A stretch of 41,187 nucleotides of DNA from Burkholderiales bacterium (GCA_013695435.1 JACDAM010000134.1:1-41187); one strand, 5' to 3'. Shown: positions 8,089-17,676, numbered from the stretch's first letter. A program made the numbers and translations. Notes: generated by a model not told the origin, from the sequence alone.

Positions 8089-8859
8089 TCACGACGATCC
8101 ATAGTACCGCCAAAAATAATACGCGCTCAAAACCAGACCGACGGCAATCACGATTCGGCGCAGCCAAACTTCAGAGAGACGTCGCGCCAGGCGAGCGCCG
8201 GCTAAACCACCAGCGACCGCGCCGACGAAAGCGATCAGTGTGTGCGGCCATGAGACGACGCCGAGTACGGCAAATACGATCACCGCGACGCTGTTGATTA
8301 CCGCTCCCAGCAGATTCTTCAGCGCATTATTTAGCTGCATGTCGTGCACGCCGAGCATCGACAAGCTCGCCATCAGCATGACGCCAAGCCCTGCGCCGAA
8401 AAATCCGCCGTAGATCGCAACGACCCATTCGAGGCAGCGCGAAGCGAAGCTCGTATGCGGCGTATCGGTGACCGGCCGCTCGACGAACGCCGATATCCGC
8501 CGCCCGAACGCGAACAGCAGCGTCGCGAATAAAAGCAGAAGCGGGATCAGGCGGGCAAAGACTTGATTGGCGATCACGCCGGCGAGAACGGCGCCCACTG
8601 CCCCGCCAAGAAACGCGATACACAGCGATCCGCGAATATTGCCCATGCGGCCTCTTAGCTCGGCTCGATAACCGATAGCGGCGAATGCATGCCCGGGCCA
8701 GACCGCGACGGAATTCGAGGCGTTGGCGAAAACCGGCGGCAAGCCTGCAGCGAGGAAGGCGGGAAAGGTGAAGAAGGTGCCGCCGCCGGCCACCGCATTG
8801 CAGCCGCCAGCGATGAAGCCGGTGATCAACAGCAGTAGAGCGATTGAGAGGTCAGGCAC
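8089..8859 (-). CDS. TSUP-family (TauE/SafE) membrane permease
   Basis: A polytopic inner-membrane protein of about 256 residues. It begins LSIALLLLITGFIAGGCNAVAGGGTFFTFPAFL, the conserved first half-repeat of the sulfite exporter TauE/SafE family, and has a second half-repeat with WVVAIYGGFFGAGLGVMLM. Family members move sulfite, sulfoacetate or other small organosulfur and organic anions; the substrate here is unknown. I prefer the GTG at 8859: the frame also opens from a TTG at 8934, but that adds 25 polar residues not usual before the first membrane segment. It is divergent from the DMT permease gene, with about 135 bp between. Confidence 0.85.
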   Translation of the reverse strand: MPDLSIALLLLITGFIAGGCNAVAGGGTFFTFPAFLAAGLPPVFANASNSVAVWPGHAFAAIGYRAELRGRMGNIRGSLCIAFLGGAVGAVLAGVIANQVFARLIPLLLLFATLLFAFGRRISAFVERPVTDTPHTSFASRCLEWVVAIYGGFFGAGLGVMLMASLSMLGVHDMQLNNALKNLLGAVINSVAVIVFAVLGVVSWPHTLIAFVGAVAGGLAGARLARRLSEVWLRRIVIAVGLVLSAYYFWRYYGSS

Positions 8860-8995
8860 GGCGGATCGGTGCAGGGTTTCTGTCGAATCCGCATCATATA
8901 AGCGAAACAACAGGGCCGGATCAGCGGAGCGCAACTCGTCCGCCGTAATTCGCGCTACGCTTGCAAGCGTTCTTCACTTCCCCTTATCCTCGCCA

Positions 8996-9439
8996 ATGCA
9001 AATCTCTTACTCTCTGCTCGCGATCACCATAGGCGCCGGCGTCGCCGTGCAGGCCGGGCTCAACGCGCAGCTCCGCAATTACGTCGGGCATCCGATGTTC
9101 GCAGCGCTGGTGAATTTCCTCGTTGGAACGCTGTGCCTGATCGGATTGCTGCTTATCTTGCGTGTGCCGTGGCCGGCCATGTACGCGATGAAGCAGGCGC
9201 CAATGTGGCTGTGGCTGGGTGGGATGCTGGGCGCGCTTTACGTCGCCTCGGCAGTGCTGATTGCGCCGAAACTCGGCGCGGGCGTGATGTTCGCGCTGCT
9301 GATCGCGGGCCAGGTCGCCATGTCGCTGATCCTCGATCATTACGGCTGGGTAGGCTTTCCGCGACATCCGCTCGGCTTGTGGCGTATGATCGGTGGCGCG
9401 CTGCTTATTATTGGCGTGGTGCTCGTCGTGCAGAATTGA
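8996..9439 (+). CDS. DMT-superfamily inner-membrane protein (YdcZ/DUF606)
   Basis: A 147-residue, very hydrophobic protein with about five membrane segments. It shows the DUF606/YdcZ pattern: an early GAGVAVQAGLNAQLRNYVGHP, then FLVGTLCLIGLL, and a late DHYGWVGFPRHPLG before the last helix. These small multidrug-like permeases of the drug/metabolite superfamily have no settled substrate. The ATG at 8996 is chosen because it directly precedes the first membrane helix; the open frame extends upstream to 8723 but is there antisense to the TSUP gene. It converges on bipA, 35 bp away. Confidence 0.8.
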   Translation: MQISYSLLAITIGAGVAVQAGLNAQLRNYVGHPMFAALVNFLVGTLCLIGLLLILRVPWPAMYAMKQAPMWLWLGGMLGALYVASAVLIAPKLGAGVMFALLIAGQVAMSLILDHYGWVGFPRHPLGLWRMIGGALLIIGVVLVVQN

Positions 9440-9474
9440 CGCGGCGTTGTGCGCGGGAGAGCGAATGAACCCGA

Positions 9475-11304
9475 TCAAGCCGCGCGCGATGCTCGTTTCC
9501 GCTCGTGTTCCACCAGATAGCGTTTACGAATCCGTATTGTCTGCGGCGTAATTTCCACCAGTTCGTCATCGGTAATAAATTCGATCGCCGATTCCAGGGT
9601 CAGTTGAATCGGCGGCGTCAGGGTGACGGCTTCGTCGGTGCCGGATGCACGGACGTTGGTGAGCTGTTTGCCCTTGATCGGGTTGACGACGAGATCGTTG
9701 TCGCGAGTGTGAATGCCGATCACCATGCCTTCATACAACTTGTCGCCGGGGCTGACGAACATGCGGCCGCGCTCCTGCAATTTCCAGAGCGCATAAGCGA
9801 CGGCGTCGCCCTGCTCGGCTGAGATCAGCACGCCGTTGTGGCGCGCGGCCATATCGGCTTTCATCGGCGCGTAGCCGTCGAACACGTGGCTCTTGAGGCC
9901 GGTGCCGCGCGTCATGGTCAGGAAGTCGGATTGGAATCCGATCAATCCGCGTGCCGGAATGCGGTAATCGAGACGCACACGGCCGCGTGCATCCGATTGC
10001 ATATCCTGCAGATCGCCGCGGCGTGCGCCGAGCGCTTCCATGACCGCGCCCTGATTGGCCTCTTCGACATCGACCGTGAGCATTTCATACGGCTCGCATT
10101 TGACGCCGTCGATATCGCGCACGATCACGCGCGGCTTCGAGACCGCGAGTTCATAGCCTTCACGACGCATGTTTTCGAGCAATATGGTCAGATGCAACTC
10201 ACCGCGCCCTGAGACTAAAAAGATGTCGGTGTCTTCGGTTGTTTCGAGCCGCATCGCGACGTTGACCAACAATTCCTTTTCGAGCCGTTCACGCAGCTGG
10301 CGGCTGGTGACGAACTTGCCTTCACGGGCCGCGAACGGTGACGTATTGACCTGAAAATTCATGGTCAAAGTCGGCTCGTCGACGGCGAGTATTGGCAGGG
10401 CTTCGGGGCGCGCCGGGTCGGCGAGGGTGATGCCGATACCGAGTTCATCGATGCCGTTGATTAATACGATTTCTCCCGCCCGCGCTTCTTCGAGCGGCAC
10501 GCGGTTCAGGCCCTGAAAACCGAAAATCTGGTTGACGCGCGCTTTTTTCGGCGTGTTTTTCCCATCGACCAGCATCACATCCTGCGCAGCCTTCAGCGTG
10601 CCGCGCGCGATGCGGCCGATGCCGATGCGTCCGACGAAGCTCGAATAATCGAGCGCGCTGATTTGCAACTGCAAGGGCTCATCGGGATTGCCGCGCGGCG
10701 ACGGGACATGTTTCAGGATGGCATCGAACAGCGGGCGCATGTCGTTGCTTTCGGTTTTCAGATCCGGAGTCGCATAGCCGAGCAGGGCCGACGCATAGAT
10801 CACCGGAAAATCGAGCTGCTCTTCCGAGGCGTCGAGCTTGTGAAACAGCTCGAACGTGTGGTCGACAACCCATGTCGGACGTGCGCCCGGACGGTCGATC
10901 TTGTTGACGACGACGATAGGCTTCAAGCCTTGCGCCAGCGCCTTGCGCGTGACGAAGCGCGTCTGCGGCATCGGGCCATCGACCGCATCGACCAGCAGCA
11001 GCACGCCATCGACCATCGACAGCACGCGCTCGACTTCGCCGCCGAAATCGGCGTGGCCGGGCGTATCGACGATATTGATATGCGTGCCCTGGTAATCGAC
11101 CGCGGTATTCTTGGCGAGGATGGTGATGCCGCGCTCGCGTTCGAGATCGTTCGAATCCATCACGCGCTCGGCGATATGCTGATGCGCGGCAAACGCGCCG
11201 GCCTGGTGCAGCAGCTTATCGACCAGCGTGGTTTTGCCGTGATCGACGTGGGCGATGATGGCGATGTTGCGAAGAGGACGTCCCGTTACGGGCGAGTGCG
11301 GCAT
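9475..11304 (-). CDS. typA: Ribosome-associated translational GTPase BipA/TypA
   Basis: A 609-residue translational GTPase. G1 is AHVDHGKT (18-25), followed by [10 protein letters not shown] (switch I), [14 protein letters not shown] (G3) and [12 protein letters not shown] (G4). Elongation-factor domains II and III follow, then the BipA-specific C-terminal domain ([36 protein letters not shown], and the basic end [12 protein letters not shown]). BipA binds the 70S ribosome near the A site and assists 50S subunit assembly, notably at low temperature or under stress. Length and motifs are complete. It is transcribed away from the helicase gene, with about 370 bp between their start codons. Confidence 0.97.
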   Translation of the reverse strand: MPHSPVTGRPLRNIAIIAHVDHGKTTLVDKLLHQAGAFAAHQHIAERVMDSNDLERERGITILAKNTAVDYQGTHINIVDTPGHADFGGEVERVLSMVDGVLLLVDAVDGPMPQTRFVTRKALAQGLKPIVVVNKIDRPGARPTWVVDHTFELFHKLDASEEQLDFPVIYASALLGYATPDLKTESNDMRPLFDAILKHVPSPRGNPDEPLQLQISALDYSSFVGRIGIGRIARGTLKAAQDVMLVDGKNTPKKARVNQIFGFQGLNRVPLEEARAGEIVLINGIDELGIGITLADPARPEALPILAVDEPTLTMNFQVNTSPFAAREGKFVTSRQLRERLEKELLVNVAMRLETTEDTDIFLVSGRGELHLTILLENMRREGYELAVSKPRVIVRDIDGVKCEPYEMLTVDVEEANQGAVMEALGARRGDLQDMQSDARGRVRLDYRIPARGLIGFQSDFLTMTRGTGLKSHVFDGYAPMKADMAARHNGVLISAEQGDAVAYALWKLQERGRMFVSPGDKLYEGMVIGIHTRDNDLVVNPIKGKQLTNVRASGTDEAVTLTPPIQLTLESAIEFITDDELVEITPQTIRIRKRYLVEHERKRASRAA

Positions 11305-11676
11305 GGTATTCCAACGTGAGGGCTGCGAAGGGGCGGGATTCTAACACATAGGGGTTTCGTTCTTGCCGCAACTGCGTATAATCGCGGCTCCGGCCTCCTT
11401 GGCCGGTCGCTGTCTGACCCTTCTTCGAATAAAGCGCTGGCGCATACAAGCACACCTGCTTACCACCGCCGCTTATTTCTGTTCCGGCAAATCTACGGAA
11501 ACGCTGGGTGAGAGTAACAGCCCAGTGTGCTGCCCACACTTCGAAAGTTTCGCATAGGCCGTCATCGCACGGGCGATGATCCAGTTATTCGCCGGATCAA
11601 ATCCGCGCGAACGTAACCCCTTGGCGAAGCGATCTTGTGTCGGCGGCGCGATTTTTCGTGCCTTTTAGGGAACCTC
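11305..11676. other. Divergent intergenic region bipA/rhlE with possible long helicase leader
   Basis: No gene is seen in these 372 bp. A plus-strand TATAAT at 11377-11382 is followed by a perfect hairpin CCGGCC-TCCTT-GGCCGG (11390-11406) with no T-run, so it does not look like a terminator. If the TATAAT is used, the helicase mRNA would have a leader of almost 290 nt. The -35 at 17 bp spacing is poor, so the promoter is tentative. Confidence 0.35.
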
Positions 11677-13107
11677 ATGTCATTCGAAAATCTGAATTTA
11701 CATCCGCTGCTCGTCAAAGCAATTGCCGACAGCGGCTACACTGAATCAACCCCGATCCAGGCCGCCGCCATTCCGGAATTGCTGGCAGGAAGCGACGTCA
11801 TGGCCTCGGCGCAAACCGGCAGCGGCAAAACCGCCGCGTTCATTCTGCCCGCGTTGCAGCGCTTGATCGAACCTTCCGTGCTGAAGACGCGCGGCCCGCG
11901 CATTCTGGTTTTGACGCCGACGCGTGAACTCGCGCTGCAAGTCACGGCCGCCGCAGACAAATACGGTAAGCACATGCAGCGGCTGCGTACCGTCAGCATC
12001 CTCGGCGGCATGCCTTATCCGCTGCAGAATAAACTGCTGTCGCAGCCGATCGACATTCTGGTCGCTACGCCGGGCCGGCTGATCGATCATATCGATCGCG
12101 GCCGTATCGATTTTTCGCGCCTGGAAATGCTGGTGCTTGACGAAGCCGACCGCATGCTCGACATGGGCTTCATCGAGGATGTCGAACGCATCGCCCTGGC
12201 GACGCCGGCGACGCGCCAGACCGTGCTGTTTTCGGCCACGCTCGAAGGCAGCATCGCCAAACTCGCGCGGCGTTTGTTGAAAGAGCCGAAGCTGATTCAG
12301 ATCGCCGAACCCAAAGCGCGCCAGGAACATATCGAACAGCGCGTCCACCACGTCGACGATCTCGCGCACAAAAAGCGTTTGCTCAATCATCTGCTGCGCG
12401 ACACCGAATTGAATCAGGCGATCGTGTTCATCGCCACCAAGCGCGACGCCGATACGCTCGCGGACGAGCTGTACGCGCAAGGCCACAGCGCGTCGGCGTT
12501 GCATGGCGATATGGGGCAACGCGACCGCATTCGCACACTGACGCGGCTGCGCACCGGTCAACTGCGCGTGCTGGTTGCAACCGACGTTGCTGCGCGCGGC
12601 ATCGACGTACTCGGCATCACGCATGTAATCAACTACGATTTGCCGAAAATCGCCGAAGACTACGTGCATCGGATTGGCCGCACCGGTCGCGCCGGCGCTA
12701 CCGGCATCGCGATTTCGTTTGCCGGCGGCAAGGACACGATGCAGTTGCGAAAGATCGAGCGCTTCACGGGCAAAAGCATGACGGCGCACGTCGTCGCCGG
12801 CTTCGAACCATCGCGTACCAGACACGCGCCGAAGGTCAGCTACAAGAGCGCCAGCGCCAACAACAATCGTGATGGCAACGCCACTGCGAACGATGCGCAG
12901 CGTCGCGGCGCTCCGTCGGGCAACCGCGTCTTCAAGGACGATCCCAAACCGGCTGCACGACCCTACGCGCGCGATGGTGTGAAGACGCGTTCCTGGAGCG
13001 ATGGTCCGGAAAGAAGCTCGAGATCGGCGGCGCCCGGTGGTAGATCGAATCGCCCGCAAGCTGGGCGTTCTCCTGGTTCGAGGCGGCCGAGCCGTTTCAC
13101 TTCCTGA
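11677..13107 (+). CDS. rhlE: DEAD-box ATP-dependent RNA helicase, RhlE type
   Basis: A 476-residue RNA helicase. Motifs with M1 at 11677: Q motif (STPIQAAAIP), motif I AQTGSGKT (45-52), Ia PTRELALQV, Ib TPGRL, II DEAD (155-158), III SAT, IV IVFIATK, V ATDVAARGID and VI HRIGRTGRAG. The last 90 residues are a basic, low-complexity tail rich in Arg, Ser, Gly and Pro that typically adds RNA affinity. RhlE-type enzymes act in ribosome assembly and RNA turnover. AGGGA lies just before the ATG at 11677; the open frame continues upstream to 11635 but without a start signal. The neighbouring bipA gene also serves ribosome biogenesis. Confidence 0.92.
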   Translation: MSFENLNLHPLLVKAIADSGYTESTPIQAAAIPELLAGSDVMASAQTGSGKTAAFILPALQRLIEPSVLKTRGPRILVLTPTRELALQVTAAADKYGKHMQRLRTVSILGGMPYPLQNKLLSQPIDILVATPGRLIDHIDRGRIDFSRLEMLVLDEADRMLDMGFIEDVERIALATPATRQTVLFSATLEGSIAKLARRLLKEPKLIQIAEPKARQEHIEQRVHHVDDLAHKKRLLNHLLRDTELNQAIVFIATKRDADTLADELYAQGHSASALHGDMGQRDRIRTLTRLRTGQLRVLVATDVAARGIDVLGITHVINYDLPKIAEDYVHRIGRTGRAGATGIAISFAGGKDTMQLRKIERFTGKSMTAHVVAGFEPSRTRHAPKVSYKSASANNNRDGNATANDAQRRGAPSGNRVFKDDPKPAARPYARDGVKTRSWSDGPERSSRSAAPGGRSNRPQAGRSPGSRRPSRFTS

Positions 13108-13209
13108 TCGGATTCAGGCGACTCGTTGTCCGGCACGCTGCGCACGCCGGCCCTTCCCAGCAAGTGGGTAGGGAGCAAATCGTCGAGCGCTTGGATCGGG
13201 CCCACCGGG

Positions 13210-15945
13210 CTAAGCGATCCTGCGCAACGTCGCCAATGGCGGCGCGTTCAGCGCCACGCGGGTTCCCAGCATACCTAGAGCCAGCACCCCAATCGCCCCG
13301 CAGACAATGCCGATCGGCCAGACCACAGGGCTACCGATGTAAGGCAGGTGCAACACGCGATCGGCCACCACGAAGGCCAATACGCTCGCGCCCGCGGCTG
13401 CGAGCAAGCCGGCCAACGCACCAATCGCGATAAACTCCGCGGCCTGCGCCTTTGCCAGCTGCCGCCGGCTGGCGCCCAAGGCGCGCATGATCGCGGCTTC
13501 GAACACGCGCTCGTCCTGCGTAGATGCGAGCGCCGCGAACAGCACGACGAGACCGGATGCGAGCGTGAACAGAAACACGAACTCGACCGCGCTCACCACC
13601 TGATCCATGATTTTTTGTACTTGCATGACGACCGCGGCGACATCGATGACCAGCATGTTCGGAAAAGACTTGACGAGATCGTTCAGCACACCGGCGCGTT
13701 CCGCCGGCAAATGAAAGCTGGTGACATAGCTGGCCGGATAATCGTCAAGCACGCCGGGCGCCGCGAGCACGAAAAAATTGACGCGGAACGAATCCCAATC
13801 GACCTTGCGCAGGCTGGCCACTCTGGCCTCCATGGTCTGGCCGGCGATATCGTAAGTCAGCGTATCGCCGAGCTTGATGTTCAAGGTTTCGGCGATCCCC
13901 TGCTCGACCGATAGCCATGCTTCGCCCTCACCACTTTCGAGTTCGTCCCACCATCGGCCCGCGATCAGCCGATTGTCGTCGGCCAGTTCCTGCCCCCACG
14001 ACAGATTGAATTCGCGCTCGACCAAGCGCTTCGCTCTGTCGTCATCGATATAGGCTTCCGGCGAAATGGTGTTGCCGTTGATCGCGGTCAGACGGCCGCG
14101 CACCATCGGGTACATTTGCGGTGGTGAAATTCCTTTTGCCGCAAAGAATTCGCCGAGGCTCTGCAATTGATCCGGCTGGATGTTGATCACGAAGCGGTTC
14201 GGCGCATCAGGCGGCAAACTGCCTTTCCAGGCATTCAGCAGATCGCCGCGAATCAAGGTCAGCACCAGGAGCGCCATGATGCCGAGCGCAAGCGCGACGA
14301 TCTGGATCACGCTGCCAAGGGCGCGGCGGCGCATATTGGCGATGCCGTAGCGCCAGCTTATGCCGCCGCTATTCGCGCCTCGCAGCAATTTCAGCAGCAG
14401 CCAGACCAGCGCGGCGGATACGAGCAGCGCAGCGCTGAAGCCGGCAAGCATGTACAGGCCGAGCGTCAGATCGTAGGCTTTCCACAGGATCAGCGCGCTG
14501 ATCGAGGCGAAGCCCAAGACATAGCTGAGCACGCCGATGCCGCCCGGCGCGCCGAGTTCGCGGCGCATCACCCGCAAGGTCGGCACTTTGCCGAGCGTTA
14601 CCAGCGGCGGCAAGGCAAACCCGAGCAGCAGCAACAAGCCGGCGGCAAAACCGTGCAACGCCGGCAACAACGAAGCCTGCGGCAATTCGCCTGCCACAAA
14701 CGAGCCGAGAAAATGGGCGAGCGCGTATTGCGCGCCATAGCCGATCGCGCAGCCGACCGCGCTGGCCGCGAAGCCGAGAATGACAAATTGCTGGACGTAG
14801 AGCTGCAGGATGCGGCCCTGGCTCGCACCCAGACAACGCATGACCGCGCAGCCGTCGAGGTGGCGCTGCAAAAATCGGCGAGCGGCAAGCGCGACCGCAG
14901 CCGCGGCAAGTATCACGGCGACCAGCGAAGCCAGCCCGAGAAACGAGCCTGCGCGTTCCAGCGCCGAGCGTATTTCGGGGCGCGCATCGCGGATGCTTTC
15001 GATCCGTTGACCCGGCCCGATGCGCGCCGCCGCCCATTCGCGGTAATCGTCGACCGTCCGCGCGTCGCCTGCGATCAGCAACTGATAGCGTATGCGGCTG
15101 CCTGGCTGAATCAGACCGGTCGCCGGCAAATCTGCGTAATTCAGTACCAGGCGCGGCGCGAGATTCATAAATCCCACCGCCGCATCGGGCTCCTGCAGCA
15201 GCACGGCGGCGACATTCAGGCGAGCGTCGCCGATCTTGAGGGCATCGCCGATTTTGAGCTGCATGCGGTTGTAAAGTTTGTCGTCGACCCATACCGTTCC
15301 CGGCGCTGGAATGGCTTTGGCGTTGCGTGCCTCGCTAAATGGAGCATCGGCGATTTTAATTTGGCCGCGCAGCGGGTAACCGGGTGTGACAGCGCGTATC
15401 TGGCTTAACAGCGCCTCTTCGCTTTGCGCGCCCCCGGTCCCCGGCTTAATGCCCGCCGGGGCAGGCGACGGGGAAGGAGAAAAACGGTCTGGCTTTGCTC
15501 CCTCCCCACTTGCTGGGGAGGGTTGGGGTGGGGAGGGTTGGGAGCGCAGCGTACCGGAAAGAGCGGAGGATGGTTCCAATACCCCCTCCACTGGGGAGGG
15601 TCGGGATCCGGATGGAGGCGGCGCATCCGTCTGCGAAGCCGATCCATCGACTCGAGTCACCATGCTCGGGAAGCGCGCCGTGCGCGCGTTCGACAGGCCG
15701 GCATCGCGCGCGCGAATGGCATACTCCTCCGGCCAATACCGATCGGAAACAAGCAGCAGATCGCCGCCCAGCAATTGATTGGCTTGCCGGCTCAACGCGC
15801 GTTCGACGCGGTCGGCGAAAAAGCCTACGGTCGCCACACTCGAAACGGCGATCACCAGCGCCAGCGCGAGTAAATGCAACTCGCCGGCGCGCGCATCGCG
15901 CATCAACATGCGCCACGACAACTTGCCGGCCGCTAACGCGTTCAA
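13210..15945 (-). CDS. ybbP: ABC transporter permease YbbP (FtsX family), with repeat-derived insertion
   Basis: A 911-residue FtsX/MacB-type permease. A first membrane helix (about 25-43) precedes a periplasmic domain; a cluster of helices begins near 338-356, a second large periplasmic domain follows, and helices close the C-terminus. With YbbA it forms the putative YbbAP transporter, linked in other bacteria to export of hydrophobic molecules or membrane-derived lipids. Residues of roughly 101-175 are odd: a proline/serine/glycine-rich stretch (SGSRPSPVEG, PSPPQPSPASGEG) translated from a dispersed GC-rich repeat, inserted in frame in the first periplasmic domain. Without it the length (about 836) would match the family. 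Its start overlaps the end of ybbA by 4 bp. Confidence 0.9.
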   Translation of the reverse strand: MNALAAGKLSWRMLMRDARAGELHLLALALVIAVSSVATVGFFADRVERALSRQANQLLGGDLLLVSDRYWPEEYAIRARDAGLSNARTARFPSMVTRVDGSASQTDAPPPSGSRPSPVEGVLEPSSALSGTLRSQPSPPQPSPASGEGAKPDRFSPSPSPAPAGIKPGTGGAQSEEALLSQIRAVTPGYPLRGQIKIADAPFSEARNAKAIPAPGTVWVDDKLYNRMQLKIGDALKIGDARLNVAAVLLQEPDAAVGFMNLAPRLVLNYADLPATGLIQPGSRIRYQLLIAGDARTVDDYREWAAARIGPGQRIESIRDARPEIRSALERAGSFLGLASLVAVILAAAAVALAARRFLQRHLDGCAVMRCLGASQGRILQLYVQQFVILGFAASAVGCAIGYGAQYALAHFLGSFVAGELPQASLLPALHGFAAGLLLLLGFALPPLVTLGKVPTLRVMRRELGAPGGIGVLSYVLGFASISALILWKAYDLTLGLYMLAGFSAALLVSAALVWLLLKLLRGANSGGISWRYGIANMRRRALGSVIQIVALALGIMALLVLTLIRGDLLNAWKGSLPPDAPNRFVINIQPDQLQSLGEFFAAKGISPPQMYPMVRGRLTAINGNTISPEAYIDDDRAKRLVEREFNLSWGQELADDNRLIAGRWWDELESGEGEAWLSVEQGIAETLNIKLGDTLTYDIAGQTMEARVASLRKVDWDSFRVNFFVLAAPGVLDDYPASYVTSFHLPAERAGVLNDLVKSFPNMLVIDVAAVVMQVQKIMDQVVSAVEFVFLFTLASGLVVLFAALASTQDERVFEAAIMRALGASRRQLAKAQAAEFIAIGALAGLLAAAGASVLAFVVADRVLHLPYIGSPVVWPIGIVCGAIGVLALGMLGTRVALNAPPLATLRRIA
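15421..15645. repeat. Dispersed GC-rich repeat inserted in frame into ybbP
   Basis: The stretch holds a perfect hairpin CCCTCCCCA-CTTGC-TGGGGAGGG (15500-15522) and a shorter one CCCTCC-ACTGG-GGAGGG (15584-15600), joined by GGGTTGGGGTGGGG-type sequence. This is the familiar CCCTCCCC...GGGGAGGGTTGGGGTGGGG dispersed repeat of many proteobacterial genomes, usually found between genes. Here two copies, or a composite, sit inside a gene and keep the frame open; read in the gene's direction they give PSPPQPSPASGEG. The boundaries are estimated from where the protein stops resembling an FtsX-family domain. Confidence 0.7.
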
Positions 15946-16673
15946 GCGAGCGCCTGCTGTAAAACCGCGCCGCCGATCAGCCGCCCGGCGGCGAGACGCA
16001 GGCGGCGGGCGCAGCGCTGGGCAAGCGCTTCATCGTGAGTGACCAGCACCAGCGTGGTCTGATTCTCGCGATTCAGCTCGAACATCAGCTCGATGATTTC
16101 GGCGCCGGTCGCGGCATCGAGATTGCCTGTCGGTTCGTCGGCGAACACGATTTTTGGCCTGCCGGCGAACGCGCGCGCGATGGCGACACGCTGTTGCTCG
16201 CCGCCCGACAATTGTTTCGGATAATGGCCGAGCCGCTCGCCGAGTCCGACCCGCACGAGCAACGCGCGCGCCGCATCATCCGGCCTCGAATGCGCCGCGA
16301 GTTCGAGCGGCAGCATCACATTCTCCAGTGCTGTCAATGCCGGCAACAGTTGAAACGACTGGAACACGAAGCCCGCCATTCGACCGCGCAAGGCAGCGCG
16401 GCCATCCTCGTCGAGCGCGAACAAGTCACGGCCGCCGAGCACAACTTTTCCTTTGCTCGGTGTATCGAGCCCAGCCAGGAGCCCAAGCAGGGTTGACTTC
16501 CCTGAACCGGAAACCCCGAGAATGGCGACCGCCTCGCCCGCTGCGACATCGAAACTTATGTCGTCGAGTATGGTCAGGGCAGTAGCGTCGACACCGACTG
16601 TCTTCACCAGGCCGATGGCCTGCACGATGGCGCCGGTAACCGGAACAGTATTCAGGGGACTTATGGAATCCAT
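15942..16673 (-). CDS. ybbA: ABC transporter ATP-binding protein YbbA (LolD-like)
   Basis: A 243-residue ATPase. With M1 at 16673: Walker A GVSGSGKS (53-60), Q-loop VFQSFQLLP, signature LSGGEQQR (155-162), Walker B IVFADEPT (175-182), D-loop and the H-loop (LVTHD). It is close to the MacB/LolD class that drives FtsX-type permeases and is paired with ybbP downstream (4-bp overlap). The open frame extends to 16775, but that part is antisense to tesA; the ATG at 16673 puts a normal short lead before the first strand. Its start codon interlocks with the divergent tesA start. Confidence 0.9.
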   Translation of the reverse strand: MDSISPLNTVPVTGAIVQAIGLVKTVGVDATALTILDDISFDVAAGEAVAILGVSGSGKSTLLGLLAGLDTPSKGKVVLGGRDLFALDEDGRAALRGRMAGFVFQSFQLLPALTALENVMLPLELAAHSRPDDAARALLVRVGLGERLGHYPKQLSGGEQQRVAIARAFAGRPKIVFADEPTGNLDAATGAEIIELMFELNRENQTTLVLVTHDEALAQRCARRLRLAAGRLIGGAVLQQALA

Positions 16674-17346
16674 GGAATCGATTTTCAAGCGTGTCCTTAT
16701 CGTGATTTTGCTGGCACTAGTGCCGCTGGGCTCAGCACGGCTCGGCGTTGCCGCGTCCTCTTCCGCGCCGACCATACTGGTGTTCGGCGACAGCCTTTCG
16801 GCCGGCTACGGCATCGGGCTCGAGCGAAGCTGGGTGAATCTGCTGCAGCAACGGCTACAGCGCGAAGGTTACGATTACAGAGTTGCGAATGCGAGCATAA
16901 GCGGTGAAACGACGCTCGGCGGCAAGAACCGCATCGCAGCCGCGTTGAGAACCCATAGCCCGCAAATCGTGATTGTCGAACTCGGCGCCAATGACGGCTT
17001 GCGCGGATCATCGATAAAATCGATGCGCAGCAACCTCGCTGCGATCATCGACCAGGCTAAAAAAACCGGCGCCCGCGTGCTGCTGGTCGGCATCAAGCTA
17101 CCCCCGAATTACGGCATGGATTACACTCGGAAGTTCCAGGATGTATACACGGCGCTCGCGCGCGAAAACAAGATAGCGCTTGCGCCATTCATGTTCGAAG
17201 GCTTCGCCGAACAAAGCGAGTTCTTCCTCGCCGATTCGGTACACCCGAACGAACGCGCGCAAGCGACGATACTGGACAATATATGGACGCCGCTCGCGCC
17301 GTTGCTGAAAGCGGCGCCCGGGCATGCCGGGCATGCGTATAATTGA
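16663..17346 (+). CDS. tesA: Periplasmic SGNH esterase/thioesterase TesA
   Basis: A 227-residue GDSL hydrolase (acyl-CoA thioesterase I / lysophospholipase L1 / arylesterase). A signal peptide (about 1-30, IFKRVLIVILLALVPLGS) directs it to the periplasm. Block I is VFGDSLSAGYG with the nucleophile Ser44, block III is GANDG (oxyanion Asn), and block V is DSVHPN with the catalytic Asp and His. GGGGA lies 5 nt before the ATG at 16663; a second ATG at 16672 is also possible. The divergent arrangement with ybbA-ybbP is the one known in many proteobacteria. The start overlaps the ybbA start on the other strand. Confidence 0.93.
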   Translation: MESMESIFKRVLIVILLALVPLGSARLGVAASSSAPTILVFGDSLSAGYGIGLERSWVNLLQQRLQREGYDYRVANASISGETTLGGKNRIAAALRTHSPQIVIVELGANDGLRGSSIKSMRSNLAAIIDQAKKTGARVLLVGIKLPPNYGMDYTRKFQDVYTALARENKIALAPFMFEGFAEQSEFFLADSVHPNERAQATILDNIWTPLAPLLKAAPGHAGHAYN

Positions 17347-17386
17347 AGCCGGACGACAGGAATTTGCAGACTTAGGGGAGAATGAA

Positions 17387-17578
17387 ATGAACGATGACAT
17401 GAAACATGAAGCGAACGATCAGCCGTTGCCTGACTACGAAGTTGAATTCATTCCAGCCGAGCGCAGATTGAACGACCGGCGCGGCGTTCAAGCTTCGAGC
17501 GGCTATACGGGACCGGAGCGGCGCGCCGGGCCGCGTCGGGATCGCCGTACCTCCGACGTGCAGTCAGGAAGCCTGTAA
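17387..17578 (+). CDS. Small arginine-rich hypothetical protein (63 aa)
   Basis: No family is recognised with certainty. The protein has an acidic N-terminal third (MNDDMKHEANDQPLPDYEVE) and then repeated Arg-pair motifs: AERRLNDRRG, GPERRAGPRRDRRTSD. Such (D/E)RR repeats recur in small proteobacterial proteins and in N-terminal tails of signalling proteins, but their role is unknown to me. The start is set by AGGGGAG six nt before the ATG at 17387; the open frame begins earlier at 17324, inside tesA, without a signal. It lies 40 bp after tesA and is probably cotranscribed. It has no signal peptide or membrane segment. Confidence 0.65.
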   Translation: MNDDMKHEANDQPLPDYEVEFIPAERRLNDRRGVQASSGYTGPERRAGPRRDRRTSDVQSGSL

Positions 17579-17676
17579 CTCCCGCATTCGATCAGCAGGC
17601 TATCAATCAGATCGGCCGAAACGCGAACTCATTACGGACCCATCTACCCTGCCCGGCTCGACAGCTCCCTGCCCAG

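Noticed and set aside
7604-8104. 166-codon plus-strand frame over the Cache-domain gene
   Set aside because: It is a Ser/Arg/Gly-rich shadow; the frame at 7659-8036 carries the recognisable Cache domain.
14167-15408. 413-codon plus-strand frame inside ybbP
   Set aside because: A high-GC shadow; the protein is Arg/Gln/Ala-rich without structure, while the minus strand encodes a complete FtsX-type permease.
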